Notes: generated by a model from the sequence alone, not told the origin. Numbered from the stretch's first letter, positions 53,938 through 63,873 are shown. The stretch: DNA of 64,000 nt from Salinivibrio kushneri (GCF_005280275.1 NZ_CP040021.1:1079001-1143000), one strand, 5' to 3'. Numbers and translations: made by a program.

Positions 53938-54735
53938 TGATGCCGGGATCCTTTTTCGCCATGGCGGTATATTGCACTATGGGGTGAGCTTAACGCTTCA
54001 TTGACTAATCTATCACGCGAATCTGTTGATTGAATGACAGGTCAACCTAACTTTTGATGCGCATCAGTTTTTCTATAACAGCGAGTACGGCTTAATATGC
54101 AACAGCGATCGTTGTGCGGCGATGTAAAAAGCCCTCGATCGCGGGACAAGGCGTTGTCGCGGGGGAGTTCCGATGACGTAAACACAGTTGTAGCCGTGGT
54201 TATTTTTCATAATAAAATTACATAACTCCTAAATTCCATGCATTTTTTTACCGTTTTTGACGATAATAAAATGTATTTTACGTAAAAAAATACCCTCCTC
54301 TATCCATTCTCTTCTCGTTAATTTTGTAAGAAAAATAAGATTGGCGACTTTTGCCGTTTTTGACGTGATTTCGTGTTCGTACTCTATGATTTTTATTTCA
54401 TTTTATTGACATGAAAATACGCTTCTCCGGAAGCTGTCATTCCTAAATAAATGTATAAATAATTGTTTATAAAGCACTTTGTGTTTTTTATGAATAAGAT
54501 CCATGTCATAAAACGGTCAAAAACATGCTCTATGTCATATTATTCGTATTAAAAATTAAGTCGTGATTGATATTTTTCTCTGCGTAATTAGTCTGAGGAT
54601 GTGGTTACACGAAATGTGTAAGCAGCGGGGGAAAGCTGAAATATATTTCTCAGCTTTCAAATCGGTTTTGCACTCGACAAAACTTAATAAATCAACGAGG
54701 CAAAGCCAGTATCTTGCAGATAGCAGGAGTCTTTC
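53938..54735. other. 798-bp AT-rich intergenic region before the porin gene
   Basis: No gene is supported. The 12-mer CCGTTTTTGACG occurs at 54251-54262 and 54354-54365, and a similar sequence in inverted form at about 54512-54524 (AACGGTCAAAAAC). CATGTCATA-like repeats occur near 54502 and 54530. These are candidate regulator sites for the porin. A hairpin (GAAAGCTGA / TCAGCTTTC, 54632-54658) lies about 80 bases before the ATG, in the predicted mRNA leader. Confidence 0.5.
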
Positions 54736-56109
54736 ATGAATAAAATGTTTAGCGTATCGACATTAGCTGCAGCTGTTTTTAGTGCGGTGGTGGCGGCGCC
54801 AGCAATGTCACAAACATTATCCTCAGAGACATCACCTTTTTTTACTGAATCTACCTTAAGTGGGAATCTCAATTTTTGGATGCGATCCCGTGATCGCGCA
54901 GGTACAGATGCCAACGGCAACGATACGGCCAAAGAAACCAACCTTGACCATGGCTCTATCTATGCAAATCTTGCCTTTAACTCAGGCTATGCTGCGGAAG
55001 TGGTTGGACTTGATTTGATGGCCTTTAGTACCTTTGATATGTGGCAAAACGGTAGCCCGGACCACGAAATGAACTTTTGGGGCGTGAATAACCCCTTTGA
55101 TAAAGAGCCAGATGATAGCGAATGCACGGGCGCATGGGACGATGTGTGCACGGATAATGGTGTATCTCTGGCTACTGCGGCGGCTAAGTTTAAATTTGGC
55201 GAAAACGTAACGGCGAAGCTGGGTTATTTTCAGCCTTCAGTACCAAGCACGATTGGTATTAACTGGTCGTTTGCGCCGGGCACTCATGTGGGTGGGGAGT
55301 TAGGTCTGAGTGTCGATAATCTTGATCTGGGCCTTGTGGTCTCCGAGCGCTATAAAGCGCCTTGGTTTAAAGAAACCTATGAATTTCAAACGACCGATGG
55401 TGAAGACGCTGGTACCGCCTATTCGTTAGGGGCGCGGTATACATTGGATAATGATGTTTCTATCGATGCGGCTTATGGGGCTTTAAGTGACGGTGACCGT
55501 TGGAATGCCCATCTCAAAGTCAAAGGCACCACTGAGGGTGGCGTGTATTGGTCGCCGCAACTTTATGTGGTCGATGATGATGAGCAATATGATAGCACGG
55601 CATTCCAGCTAGCGATGCTTACCAGTATGTCATCAGGTCAATACTCTTATCGTGCAGAGGCCACCTATACCGAAGCCGACTCCGGCGATCCTGCCAAGGT
55701 GCAAAATTTAGCGTATCGCTTGACGAGTCAATATGGTGGCTCGAACGGTACCTATGACATTTGGTGGAATAACCGCTCGGACTTTAACCACGATGAAGAA
55801 CTGGCGGTATTTGGGTCGTTATCGCGTGATTTCTCGGATATTGGTGCAAAAGGCTTTAGTGCAGGCTTTAACGGCGCTTATGGCTTTGGCTCATCCGCCA
55901 AGGGATACGATGATCTAAAAGAATACTCTTATAGCCTGTTTGCGAATTACGCCATTCAAACCGGTGCACTTAAAGATGCGAAAGTAAGCTTCTACTTCAC
56001 GCAGTACTTTAACGATACCGATGCGCCGAGCTGGAAAGGGTATACCAATCTCTTCCAAGACGAAGATGACTTTAAGCTAACGTTAGCGATTCCTTTCTCC
56101 ATTAAGTAA
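54736..56109 (+). CDS. Chitoporin-like outer membrane porin (OprD family)
   Basis: This 457-aa outer-membrane protein has a signal peptide (residues 1-25, ending AMSQ), then TLSSETSPFFTESTLSGNLN, which closely resembles the start of Vibrio ChiP/OprD-type porins, and an 18-strand-like barrel ending in TLAIPFSIK. Two cysteines near residue 130 (ECTGAWDDVC) could cross-link a loop. ChiP takes up chitooligosaccharides; the substrate here is inferred. AGGAG lies 7 bases before the ATG. It has a long upstream regulatory region and a terminator. Confidence 0.82.
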   Translation: MNKMFSVSTLAAAVFSAVVAAPAMSQTLSSETSPFFTESTLSGNLNFWMRSRDRAGTDANGNDTAKETNLDHGSIYANLAFNSGYAAEVVGLDLMAFSTFDMWQNGSPDHEMNFWGVNNPFDKEPDDSECTGAWDDVCTDNGVSLATAAAKFKFGENVTAKLGYFQPSVPSTIGINWSFAPGTHVGGELGLSVDNLDLGLVVSERYKAPWFKETYEFQTTDGEDAGTAYSLGARYTLDNDVSIDAAYGALSDGDRWNAHLKVKGTTEGGVYWSPQLYVVDDDEQYDSTAFQLAMLTSMSSGQYSYRAEATYTEADSGDPAKVQNLAYRLTSQYGGSNGTYDIWWNNRSDFNHDEELAVFGSLSRDFSDIGAKGFSAGFNGAYGFGSSAKGYDDLKEYSYSLFANYAIQTGALKDAKVSFYFTQYFNDTDAPSWKGYTNLFQDEDDFKLTLAIPFSIK

Positions 56110-56129
56110 CGTCTTTTTTGGTACTGTCT

Positions 56130-56160
56130 TTTAGCTGGGCCTAGCGCTCAGCTTTTTTTA
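56130..56160 (+). terminator. Rho-independent terminator of the porin gene
   Basis: AGCTG and CAGCT flank GGCCTAGCGCT and are followed by seven Ts, about 20 bases past the stop. Confidence 0.75.
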
Positions 56161-56201
56161 TGTGCTGTGCAATCAAACTACATCAGGTTGCCAGCGCATT
56201 T
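56160..56201. repeat. Duplicated 42-bp fragment of the MocR gene 3' end, copy A
   Basis: ATGTGCTGTGCAATCAAACT and the following 22 bases match 58199-58240 in 40 of 42 positions. Copy B lies inside the 3' end of the MocR-type gene (minus strand), so copy A is a stray fragment of that gene upstream of ilvD. Confidence 0.9.
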
Positions 56202-56450
56202 GGGTGAATATCACTGGCTTTGGTTAATCGTGCTCTCAAGTCAAAATGCTGCTAATCACTGGCAATGCCCACACAATATTCGACCCTTTATCTTTCCACC
56301 AAAAATCACTATGACAAAACAAGTAAAAAGTCGCACTAAGTCGCTTAACAGCATAGTATGTCGCTAGCATATTGATAGATTGGTCAGCCTTGGTAAAGTG
56401 ACCCTATAATCACTAACAAATAAAACGTTGAATTAATGAGAGAGGGTATG

Positions 56451-58130
56451 ATGAGTAAGAAGCGCCGCTATTCATCGGAAGTGGTTGATGGGGTGTCTAA
56501 AGCACCGGCTCGTGCCATGTTGCGCGCGACTGGCTTTGAAAAGCAGGATTTCTCAAAACCGCAAGTGGGCATTGCTTCGACTTGGAGCATGGTGACACCG
56601 TGCAATATGCATATCAACGAACTGGCCGATCATGCCTGCAGTGGTGTGGACGCTGATGGTGGTAAGGGCGTTATCTTTAATACCATTACCATTTCTGATG
56701 GTATTGCCAATGGTACGGAAGGTATGAAGTATTCTTTGGTCTCTCGTGAAGTGATCACGGACTCCATTGAAACGGTTGCGGCATGCCAAGGTTTTGATGG
56801 CTTGGTGACCATTGGTGGTTGCGATAAAAACATGCCCGCTTGCGTTATTGCCATGGCCCGACTTAACCGGCCTTCCATATTCGTCTATGGCGGAACGATC
56901 AAACCGGGTGCAAATCATACCGATATCGTGTCTGTATTCGAGGCAGTGGGTCAGCATGCTAAAGGCGATATTGAATTAATAGATGTTGAAAAGATAGAGA
57001 AAACGGCCATTCCTGGCGCAGGTTCTTGTGGTGGTATGTACACCGCGAATACGATGGCATCCGCTATTGAAGCCTTGGGATTAAGTTTGCCGGGCAGTTC
57101 AGCTCAAGAAGCGATCTCACAAGATAAGCGTGTGGATTGCGAAGCGGCGGGTAAAGCGGTGGTGCGTTTAATCGAAGAGGGCATTCGCCCCTCAGACATT
57201 ATGACGCGGGAAGCATTTGAAAATGCCATCACTGTGACCATTGCGCTTGGCGGTTCAACCAATGCGGTGCTGCATTTGTTGGCTATGGCGAATACGGTTA
57301 ATGTAGATTTAAGCTTGGATGACTTTACACGCCTAGGGCAAAAAGTCCCTGTGCTTGCGGATTTGCGTCCAAGTGGTCAGTACATGATGTCAGAGCTTGT
57401 GGCCATTGGTGGTATTCAACCATTGATGAAGCGTCTATTGGACGCGGGTCTATTGCATGGTGATTGTTTAACGGTGACAGGAAAAACCTTGGCGGAGAAC
57501 TTAGAAGAGGTTGAAGACTATCCTGATCACCAAGATATTATTCGTCCGTTTGATAATCCTATTAAGCAAACCAGTCACTTGGTGGTATTGAAAGGCAATG
57601 TCTCTCCGACGGGGGCCGTGGCAAAAATCTCGGGCAAAGAGGGTACGCAGTTTACTGGTCGCGCTCGCGTATTCCACTCTGAAGAAGAAGCCTTGCAAGC
57701 GATTTTAGATGGCAAGATCGTAAAAGGGGATGTGATTGTTATTCGCTACGAAGGACCCAAAGGGGGCCCAGGCATGCGCGAAATGTTGAGTCCAACTTCT
57801 GCCGTGATGGGGCGTGGCTTGGGTAACGACGTTGCGCTGATCACGGATGGTCGCTTCTCTGGGGGGAGTCATGGTTTTGTCGTAGGCCATGTGACACCGG
57901 AAGCCATGGATGGTGGCCCCATCGCCATTATTGAAGATGGTGACACCATTTCTATTAATGCTGATGATATGTCGATTGATGTCGATTTAACGCAAGCCGA
58001 AATGAATCAGCGTTTAAGTCAGTGGCAACAGCCAGAGCCACGATACAAACGCGGCGTATTGGCAAAATATGCCAATACTGTGATTTCCGCAGCGGAAGGG
58101 GCGGTGACTGACCAAGATCTAAAACTATAA
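56451..58130 (+). CDS. ilvD: Dihydroxy-acid dehydratase
   Basis: This 559-aa iron-sulfur enzyme makes the 2-keto acids of the isoleucine/valine pathway. Cluster Cys residues are in [10 protein letters not shown] near residue 50, [10 protein letters not shown] near 118 and [20 protein letters not shown] near 190. The later [20 protein letters not shown] holds the catalytic Ser region. It is the shorter (about 560 aa) type, not the ~615-aa enteric type. ATG 56451 is the best-spaced start after GAGAGGG. It stands alone, outside an ilv operon, in a segment flanked by repeats of the mocR 3' end. Confidence 0.93.
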   Translation: MSKKRRYSSEVVDGVSKAPARAMLRATGFEKQDFSKPQVGIASTWSMVTPCNMHINELADHACSGVDADGGKGVIFNTITISDGIANGTEGMKYSLVSREVITDSIETVAACQGFDGLVTIGGCDKNMPACVIAMARLNRPSIFVYGGTIKPGANHTDIVSVFEAVGQHAKGDIELIDVEKIEKTAIPGAGSCGGMYTANTMASAIEALGLSLPGSSAQEAISQDKRVDCEAAGKAVVRLIEEGIRPSDIMTREAFENAITVTIALGGSTNAVLHLLAMANTVNVDLSLDDFTRLGQKVPVLADLRPSGQYMMSELVAIGGIQPLMKRLLDAGLLHGDCLTVTGKTLAENLEEVEDYPDHQDIIRPFDNPIKQTSHLVVLKGNVSPTGAVAKISGKEGTQFTGRARVFHSEEEALQAILDGKIVKGDVIVIRYEGPKGGPGMREMLSPTSAVMGRGLGNDVALITDGRFSGGSHGFVVGHVTPEAMDGGPIAIIEDGDTISINADDMSIDVDLTQAEMNQRLSQWQQPEPRYKRGVLAKYANTVISAAEGAVTDQDLKL

Positions 58131-58176
58131 ATCGTTGTTGAGTTTTACGGTTTATCACTTGGTTGCTCAGCCAGTC

Positions 58177-59601
58177 TTAGCGCTTCACCAAGGTTTGAAT
58201 GTGCTGTGCAATCAAATTACATAAGGTTGCCAGCGCATTTTTATGTGCATGGTCGAGCGGGTAAGAGGCATTCAACCGAAAGCAATGGGCAAACTGTGCG
58301 TGTGTTGCAAACATATTGCCCGGCGCGATACTGATATGATGTTTGAGCGCAAGGTGGTAAAGCGCGGTGGTATCACTGTCTTTGGGCAAAGTTATCCATA
58401 AAAAATACCCCCCTTGGCTGTTAATGACATTAACGCCTTGCGGTAAATGGGCGTTCAGAAACTGATAGGTCGCTTTTTTTCGTTCAGCCAGTGTGCGACG
58501 CAGCTGCTTTAAGTGGTGTTCATAGTTGCGGTTATGAAGATAATGCGCGACGGCAAGCTGAATGGGGACGCTGGTGGTCACTGTGCTCATTAGCTGCAGC
58601 TTTTGTAGTTTCTGGGCTTGATCACCGGCTGCCACCCAACCAAGGCGAAAGGCATCGACCAAGGTTTTTGAGAAAGACGAGCAGTGCAAAACATGACCGC
58701 TGTTATCGAACGCTTTAGTAGGGTGCGGTTTGTGTTCGCCATCATAGAGTTCGCCATAGACATCGTCTTCGATTAAATACACCTGATAGCGTTTGACGAG
58801 TTCGGCAAGGCGTGCTTTTTTCGCGTCTGACAGCGAATATCCCAACGGATTTTGATGATTGCTCATCAGCCAACAAGCGCGGACTGGATGCGTTTGCAAG
58901 GCGCGTTCGAGCGCATCGAGATCAATCCCTTCCGTCGGATGTGTTCGGATCGCCATCGCTTTGAGTCCCCGGTTTTCAAGGGCTTGTAGCGCACCGTAAA
59001 ACGCCGGACTTTCAACAGCGACCCAATCCCCAGGTTGTGTAACCGCGCGTAAGCTCAGGTTAAGCGCATCCAACCCGCCTGCGGTGATCACGATTTCATC
59101 GGGAGAAACCTGCATCCCCTGCGCTGCATAGCGTTGGGCAATCAGGTGGCGTAGTTGAGCATTACCCGGGGGAAGATTGTCGACCACACTATGAATCGAC
59201 ATAAAGCGCACCGCAGTGGTGAGCGAGCGGTTTACTTGATGGCGAGGGGCGAGCAGGGGATCAACATAGGCATGCCCATAGCTCGCCATACCCGGCGAGC
59301 GGCTGGCTTGCAACACATCGAAAATATAGTCATTGATATCGACAGATTCTGCAGGATGAATCGCACTATCTGGCTTGTTATCGTCGAGTTCGGCATGGGG
59401 AGCGACGCGGTAACCTGAGCGGGACTGAGAAACAATCCACCCTTGGCTTTCAAGCAGTTGATAGGCTTGAAGCACCGTCATGACACTCAACCCTGAATAA
59501 GCGGCCTGTTTTCTCAGCGAGGGGAGCTTTTCTCCCACATGCCAAATGCCTGCTTGAATTTGTTGTTTGATCTGCTCGCTAAGCTGCTGATACTTGGACA
59601 T
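58177..59601 (-). CDS. MocR/GabR-type PLP-dependent transcriptional regulator
   Basis: This 474-aa regulator fuses an N-terminal GntR winged helix (residues 1-70; MSKYQQLSEQIKQQIQAGIW and LSVMTVLQAYQLLESQGW) to an aminotransferase-like domain. The PLP lysine is in HCSSFSKTLVDAFRLGW near residue 310 and the Asp/Tyr site in LIEDDVYGELYDG. Members respond to amino acids or vitamin B6. It is divergent from the cio operon with 150 bases between. The 3' end (ATLCNLIAQHIQ) is the source of the 42-bp repeat. Confidence 0.93.
   Translation of the reverse strand: MSKYQQLSEQIKQQIQAGIWHVGEKLPSLRKQAAYSGLSVMTVLQAYQLLESQGWIVSQSRSGYRVAPHAELDDNKPDSAIHPAESVDINDYIFDVLQASRSPGMASYGHAYVDPLLAPRHQVNRSLTTAVRFMSIHSVVDNLPPGNAQLRHLIAQRYAAQGMQVSPDEIVITAGGLDALNLSLRAVTQPGDWVAVESPAFYGALQALENRGLKAMAIRTHPTEGIDLDALERALQTHPVRACWLMSNHQNPLGYSLSDAKKARLAELVKRYQVYLIEDDVYGELYDGEHKPHPTKAFDNSGHVLHCSSFSKTLVDAFRLGWVAAGDQAQKLQKLQLMSTVTTSVPIQLAVAHYLHNRNYEHHLKQLRRTLAERKKATYQFLNAHLPQGVNVINSQGGYFLWITLPKDSDTTALYHLALKHHISIAPGNMFATHAQFAHCFRLNASYPLDHAHKNALATLCNLIAQHIQTLVKR
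58199..58240. repeat. 42-bp repeat, copy B (inside the MocR gene)
   Basis: This is the coding copy of the fragment found at 56160-56201, in the same orientation. The 1997 bases between the copies hold ilvD. Confidence 0.9.
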
Positions 59602-59751
59602 CTTCCTACCATAATCGCCGCTAAGTGAACCAGACTATAACACTGAAAATATCAAACTGTTATAGGTTAATCTGAGTCGTCTGTGTATGGGCACATTAAA
59701 AATGGGCTTCTACCATACGCGTTGGTCTAATTACTAAAGTGGACTTCACGT

Positions 59752-61116
59752 ATGTTTGGTCTTGATGCCTTTATGTTGGCCCGTATCCAATTCGCGTTTA
59801 CGGTGTCTTTTCACATTATCTTTCCTGCAATTACTATCGGCCTTGCCTGCTACCTTGCGGTGCTTGAGGGGCTATGGCTTAAAACTCGCGAGCAGGAGTA
59901 CAAAACCCTCTACCTTTTCTGGTCGAAAATTTTTGCGGTCAACTTCGGGATGGGCGTGGTGTCTGGGTTGGTGATGGCATACCAATTTGGGACCAACTGG
60001 AGTGGCTTTTCTGAGTTTGCGGGCAGTATCACTGGCCCGTTGCTGACTTATGAGGTACTTACGGCGTTCTTTTTAGAAGCCGGATTTCTCGGGGTCATGC
60101 TGTTTGGTTGGCAACGTGTCGGTGATCGCTTGCACTTTTTCGCTACGTCCATGGTCGCGTTGGGCACCGTGATCTCTGCCTTTTGGATTTTAGCCTCCAA
60201 CAGTTGGATGCACACGCCACAAGGGCATGAAGTGGTCAGTGGTCAAGTGGTGCCTGTGGATTGGTTAGCGGTGGTGTTCAATCCCTCTTTCCCTTATCGC
60301 TTAGCGCACATGGTAGTCGCGGCGTTTTTATCCAGTGCCTTATTTGTTGGTGCGTCGGCGGCGTGGCATCTGCTCCAAGGGCAGCGCAGCCCAGCCGTGA
60401 AGCGGATGTTTTCGATGTCGATGTGGATGCTGTTATTCACCGCGCCCATTCAAGCGTTTATTGGTGATTTACATGGCCTAAACACCTTGGAATATCAACC
60501 TGCCAAAATAGCAGCGATGGAAGGGCATTGGGACAACAGCCATGGCGAGCCCACGCCGCTTATTTTATTTGGCTTTCCGGACATGGAGGCGGAAACCACC
60601 CGCTACAAAGTAGAGATCCCCTATTTGGGGAGTCTGATCTTAAAACACAGTCTGACCGAGCAAATTCCAGCCCTAAACGAATTTGCTGCGGAAGACAGAC
60701 CCAATTCGCCTGTGGTTTTCTGGTCGTTCCGCCTGATGGTGGGCTTAGGGCTATTGATGATCACACTTGGACTAGTGGCGGCGTGGCAGCGCTATAAAGG
60801 ACGCCTGTTTGAACACCAAGGGCTGCTCCGTTTTGCTTTGTATATGGGGCCGGCGGGGTTGGTTGCGATTCTTGCTGGCTGGGTAACCACTGAGGTAGGG
60901 CGCCAGCCTTGGGTAGTGCATGGCCTTTTACGCACCCAAGATGCGGTGTCTGCCCACGGTGACTTGCACATGAGTATTAGCTTGATCAGTTTCTTTGTGG
61001 TGTACGGCTTGGTCTTTGGGTTGGGGTACATCTATATGATCCATCAAATTAAATTAGGTCCGGATCAGCATGATGATACACCGCATGAACCGTTAACTGT
61101 CTCTGGCCGTGTGTAA
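59752..61116 (+). CDS. cioA: Cyanide-insensitive bd-type ubiquinol oxidase subunit I
   Basis: This 454-aa membrane subunit is of the cytochrome bd family with a short Q-loop (CIO type). The haem-ligand His is in FTVSFHIIFPAITIG near residue 21, and another in YRLAHMVVAAF near 187. GFPDMEAETTRYKVEIPYLG lies in the Q-loop region. About nine helices are present. It is the first gene of a three-gene operon (cioA, cioB, DUF2474 gene). Ribosome-binding site is weak. It supports oxygen respiration under low oxygen or inhibitors. Confidence 0.93.
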   Translation: MFGLDAFMLARIQFAFTVSFHIIFPAITIGLACYLAVLEGLWLKTREQEYKTLYLFWSKIFAVNFGMGVVSGLVMAYQFGTNWSGFSEFAGSITGPLLTYEVLTAFFLEAGFLGVMLFGWQRVGDRLHFFATSMVALGTVISAFWILASNSWMHTPQGHEVVSGQVVPVDWLAVVFNPSFPYRLAHMVVAAFLSSALFVGASAAWHLLQGQRSPAVKRMFSMSMWMLLFTAPIQAFIGDLHGLNTLEYQPAKIAAMEGHWDNSHGEPTPLILFGFPDMEAETTRYKVEIPYLGSLILKHSLTEQIPALNEFAAEDRPNSPVVFWSFRLMVGLGLLMITLGLVAAWQRYKGRLFEHQGLLRFALYMGPAGLVAILAGWVTTEVGRQPWVVHGLLRTQDAVSAHGDLHMSISLISFFVVYGLVFGLGYIYMIHQIKLGPDQHDDTPHEPLTVSGRV

Positions 61117-61125
61117 GGGGGAAAC

Positions 61126-62127
61126 ATGGATTTAGCAATGATTTGGTTTGGCATCATCGTGTTTGCCACTTTAATGTACATCGTGATGGACGGATTTGAC
61201 TTGGGGATCGGAATCCTGATGCCGTTTATCACTGAACGCGAAGAGCGCGACTTGATGGTTAACAGTGTCGCCCCAGTATGGGATGGCAATGAAACTTGGT
61301 TAGTCCTTGGAGGGGCGGCATTATTTGGTGCTTTTCCCTTGGCATATGCCGTGATTGTCGATGCGTTAACAATTCCGCTTACTTTGATGTTGGTGGCGCT
61401 TATTTTTCGTGGTGTGGCGTTTGAGTTCCGTTTCAAAGCGTTGCCCGGGCATCATGGCTTTTGGGATACCGCCTTTATGGCAGGGTCTATTTTTGCCACC
61501 TTTTTTCAAGGGGTGACTGTGGGTGCGGTGATTGAAGGCTTTCCTGTCGAGGGCCGCGCTTTTGCTGGTGGCGGGCTCGATTGGTTGGCACCGTTTCCTC
61601 TCTTTTGCGGAATAGGACTGATCATTGCGTACGGTTTACTGGGGGCCACTTGGCTGATCATGAAAACGGAGCATGCGTTGCAAATGCGTATGTACCACCT
61701 GAGTCGTCGACTTGTCGTGTTGATGGCGGTAAGTATCGCGATAGTCAGTATTTGGACGCCATTCGCGTATCCGGGAATTGCCGACCGTTGGTTTAGTATG
61801 CCAAACTTGCTCATTCTCTCTCCGGTTCCATTATTGACCGCTTTTTGTTTGCTCCGGCTCTGGCGTGCCCGTCCTGATCAGGCTCACCACCGTCCATTTA
61901 TTATGGCGTTGTGTGTCACCTTGCTCGGATTTATTGGCCTCGGCATCAGCATTTGGCCACATATCATTCCACCCAACATCACAATTTGGCAGGCGGCCTC
62001 ACCACAGCAAAGCTTGCAATTTATGCTGATTGGCTCGGTGTTTATCATCCCGGTTATTTTGATGTACACCTATTGGAGTTACCGTGTCTTTAGTGGCAAA
62101 GTGAATCCGGATGAGGCCTATCACTGA
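61126..62127 (+). CDS. cioB: Cyanide-insensitive bd-type ubiquinol oxidase subunit II
   Basis: This 333-aa membrane subunit pairs with CioA. The start MDLAMIWFGIIVFATLMYIV followed by MDGFDLGIGILMPFI is the CydB signature, and the motif NSVAPVWDGNETWLVLGGAA is also conserved. About eight to nine helices are present. It starts nine bases after the cioA stop with GGGGGAAAC in front. Its stop overlaps the next start (TGATG). Confidence 0.95.
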   Translation: MDLAMIWFGIIVFATLMYIVMDGFDLGIGILMPFITEREERDLMVNSVAPVWDGNETWLVLGGAALFGAFPLAYAVIVDALTIPLTLMLVALIFRGVAFEFRFKALPGHHGFWDTAFMAGSIFATFFQGVTVGAVIEGFPVEGRAFAGGGLDWLAPFPLFCGIGLIIAYGLLGATWLIMKTEHALQMRMYHLSRRLVVLMAVSIAIVSIWTPFAYPGIADRWFSMPNLLILSPVPLLTAFCLLRLWRARPDQAHHRPFIMALCVTLLGFIGLGISIWPHIIPPNITIWQAASPQQSLQFMLIGSVFIIPVILMYTYWSYRVFSGKVNPDEAYH

Positions 62128-62261
62128 TGGCTGGTATGACAAAACCGACTTGGCAGCGTTGGCTTTGGTTAATCACGATCTGGGGAGCCAGTGTAGCGGC
62201 ATTGGGGGTTGTCTCTTGGCTGTTTAGGCTTTTGATGCATGCTGCGGGCTTGCAAAGCTAA
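62127..62261 (+). CDS. Small DUF2474-like membrane protein of the cio operon
   Basis: This 44-aa protein starts at ATG 62127, overlapping the cioB stop by one base. It reads MAGMTKPTWQRWLWLITIWG and has one hydrophobic helix at about residues 12-36. Small single-helix proteins of the DUF2474 type commonly follow CIO/bd oxidase genes and are thought to help assembly or haem stability, like CydX. The role here rests on position and shape. An internal ATG at 62136 would give 41 aa. Confidence 0.8.
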   Translation: MAGMTKPTWQRWLWLITIWGASVAALGVVSWLFRLLMHAAGLQS

Positions 62262-62411
62262 TCGCCTTTCGCCTGCTATTGTGTAAGAAATCAGTGATAA
62301 GGCTCTCAAGCTGATGATAAAGCGGTCGGATGTCTTATCGTTGAAATAGTACTGGCTGGAGCCTCGTTCTATGATACACGCGAACACTTTTTAACTAAAA
62401 CAGGGTTACGT

Positions 62412-62765
62412 ATGGAATGGTATTTAAAAGTGCTGCGTAATTATGCCACTTTTTCAGGGCACGCCCACCGTCGCGAGTATTGGATGTTCTTTCTGATTAA
62501 CTTTTGTATCTCGTTGGCGCTTAACATTGTCGCTGAAGCAACGGGATTAGTGTTGCTGAGCATTGTGTATTCATTGGCGGTACTACTGCCAACCTTAGCG
62601 GTGACATCAAGACGTTTGCATGATACCGGGCGCTCAGCATGGTGGTTGCTCATCTCACTGATCCCTATTATCGGAATGCTTGTATTGCTGGTGCTTTGCG
62701 CGTTGGAAGGGGATCAAAATAGCAACCAATACGGTTCTAACCCCCAGCTTGCGGAAGGTGTTTAG
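62412..62765 (+). CDS. DUF805 family membrane protein
   Basis: This 117-aa protein has the DUF805 layout: MEWYLKVLRNYATFSGHAHR then REYWMFFLINF, several helices, and the conserved SRRLHDTGRSAWWLLISLIP. Three to four transmembrane helices are predicted. Function is unknown across the family. No strong operon partner is seen. Confidence 0.9.
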   Translation: MEWYLKVLRNYATFSGHAHRREYWMFFLINFCISLALNIVAEATGLVLLSIVYSLAVLLPTLAVTSRRLHDTGRSAWWLLISLIPIIGMLVLLVLCALEGDQNSNQYGSNPQLAEGV

Positions 62766-62893
62766 CACGATGGAGTGACTTGCTTGCATGAGAACGGCTG
62801 TTACGACAAACACCGAGTTTGATGACAGTCGATAGCCTGCTCATGGCGAGTGATTCGGTTTTTAAGCATTCCTCTTTCCAACTTAGGTGCTAC

Positions 62894-63412
62894 ATGATTA
62901 CACTCGAGCCCTACCAATTAGTTGACGCTAGTTTTTCTCCGTGGCGTCCTATTTATTTAGACGTTGCTCAAGCCCTGTCTGATCGTATCTCGACACCTGA
63001 TATTGAGGTACTGCATTTTGGCTCCACGTCAGCCAAAGTAGGAGGCAAGGGGGTTATTGACTTATCCATTCTCTATCGTTCTGGCGAACGCGATCATGCT
63101 GTTGCTCATCTCTATGCACTCGGTTTTCAAGATCAGCACAGTGATCAGCCTTTTCCCGAACACCGTCCTCGCAAAGATGCCTCTGTAACCTATCAAGGTG
63201 AGCGGTTTCTGATCCATGCTCACGTGATTGAAAAAAACAGTGAAGAGCATCGTCGCCAAATGGCGTACAAACAGTATTTGCTTAGTAACCCTGAAGTGCG
63301 TACTGAATACGAAAACAAAAAGCGCGCCATACTCGCTCAAGGTGTGCGTGATCAAGATGTTTACGTTAAGCACAAAGCTCCTTTTGTAAAGGGGGTTTTG
63401 GCGGAACTTTAA
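62894..63412 (+). CDS. GrpB family protein (UPF0157, nucleotidyltransferase-like)
   Basis: This 172-aa protein is of the GrpB/Dephospho-CoA kinase-associated family. It shows IEVLHFGSTSAKVGGKGVID near residue 35 (the HxGSTS/GKxxID motif of the nucleotidyltransferase fold) and later ENSEEHRRQMAYKQYLL. The substrate is unknown. ATG 62894 gives the standard length and has AGGTG upstream; an earlier ATG at 62819 would add 25 residues without family support. Confidence 0.85.
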   Translation: MITLEPYQLVDASFSPWRPIYLDVAQALSDRISTPDIEVLHFGSTSAKVGGKGVIDLSILYRSGERDHAVAHLYALGFQDQHSDQPFPEHRPRKDASVTYQGERFLIHAHVIEKNSEEHRRQMAYKQYLLSNPEVRTEYENKKRAILAQGVRDQDVYVKHKAPFVKGVLAEL

Positions 63413-63491
63413 AGGCGCATGTGCAGCATGATTCACCTCTATCGTTCTGCCTGCTTTTCAACCATCTGAATCAAAAAGAATAAAAGGGCTA

Positions 63492-63519
63492 TTGACCTCG
63501 GGTTAAATTTCATTAAAGT
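63492..63519 (+). promoter_or_regulatory. Probable promoter of tRNA-Leu
   Basis: TTGACC (63492-63497) and TAAAGT (63514-63519) are spaced by 16 bases, about 58 bases before the tRNA. This fits a strong stable-RNA promoter. Confidence 0.6.
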
Positions 63520-63576
63520 ACAGTCTCGTTCGCAGCGCAGTCTGCGGACCATGGTGCTACCACGCATAACTGCGTT

Positions 63577-63663
63577 GCCCTGGTGGTGGAATTGGTAGAC
63601 ACAAGGGATTTAAAATCCCTCGGCGTTCGCGCTGTGCCGGTTCAAGTCCGGCCCGGGGCACCA
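63577..63663 (+). tRNA. tRNA-Leu (anticodon UAA)
   Basis: An 87-nt class II tRNA with encoded CCA. Acceptor GCCCTGG pairs with CCGGGGC (G-T allowed), the anticodon stem GGGAT/ATCCC encloses TAA, a long variable arm is present, and the T-arm carries GGTTCAAGT. Anticodon and long variable arm identify leucine. Confidence 0.96.
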
Positions 63664-63873
63664 TAGCACTTTCATAATCCCTATCTGTCTTCTATCTCGA
63701 GTAAAATAGTCTCATTCTGTCGCGCCTCAAACACAGAGAGCTTGGCGTTTTCTGATACGCAGTAGATCGCTACGAATAATTGCATAATCGCCGATAGTTT
63801 AAGGATGCTGACAAGTGGTAATAGCGCTTTGTGTCTTTGCCGCGCTCCGGTAGGATAGCGTGAGGAGGGCGGC

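Noticed and set aside
53938-54735. Replication origin or small gene in the AT-rich region
   Set aside because: No DnaA boxes of TTATCCACA type, no iterons and no credible coding frame were seen.
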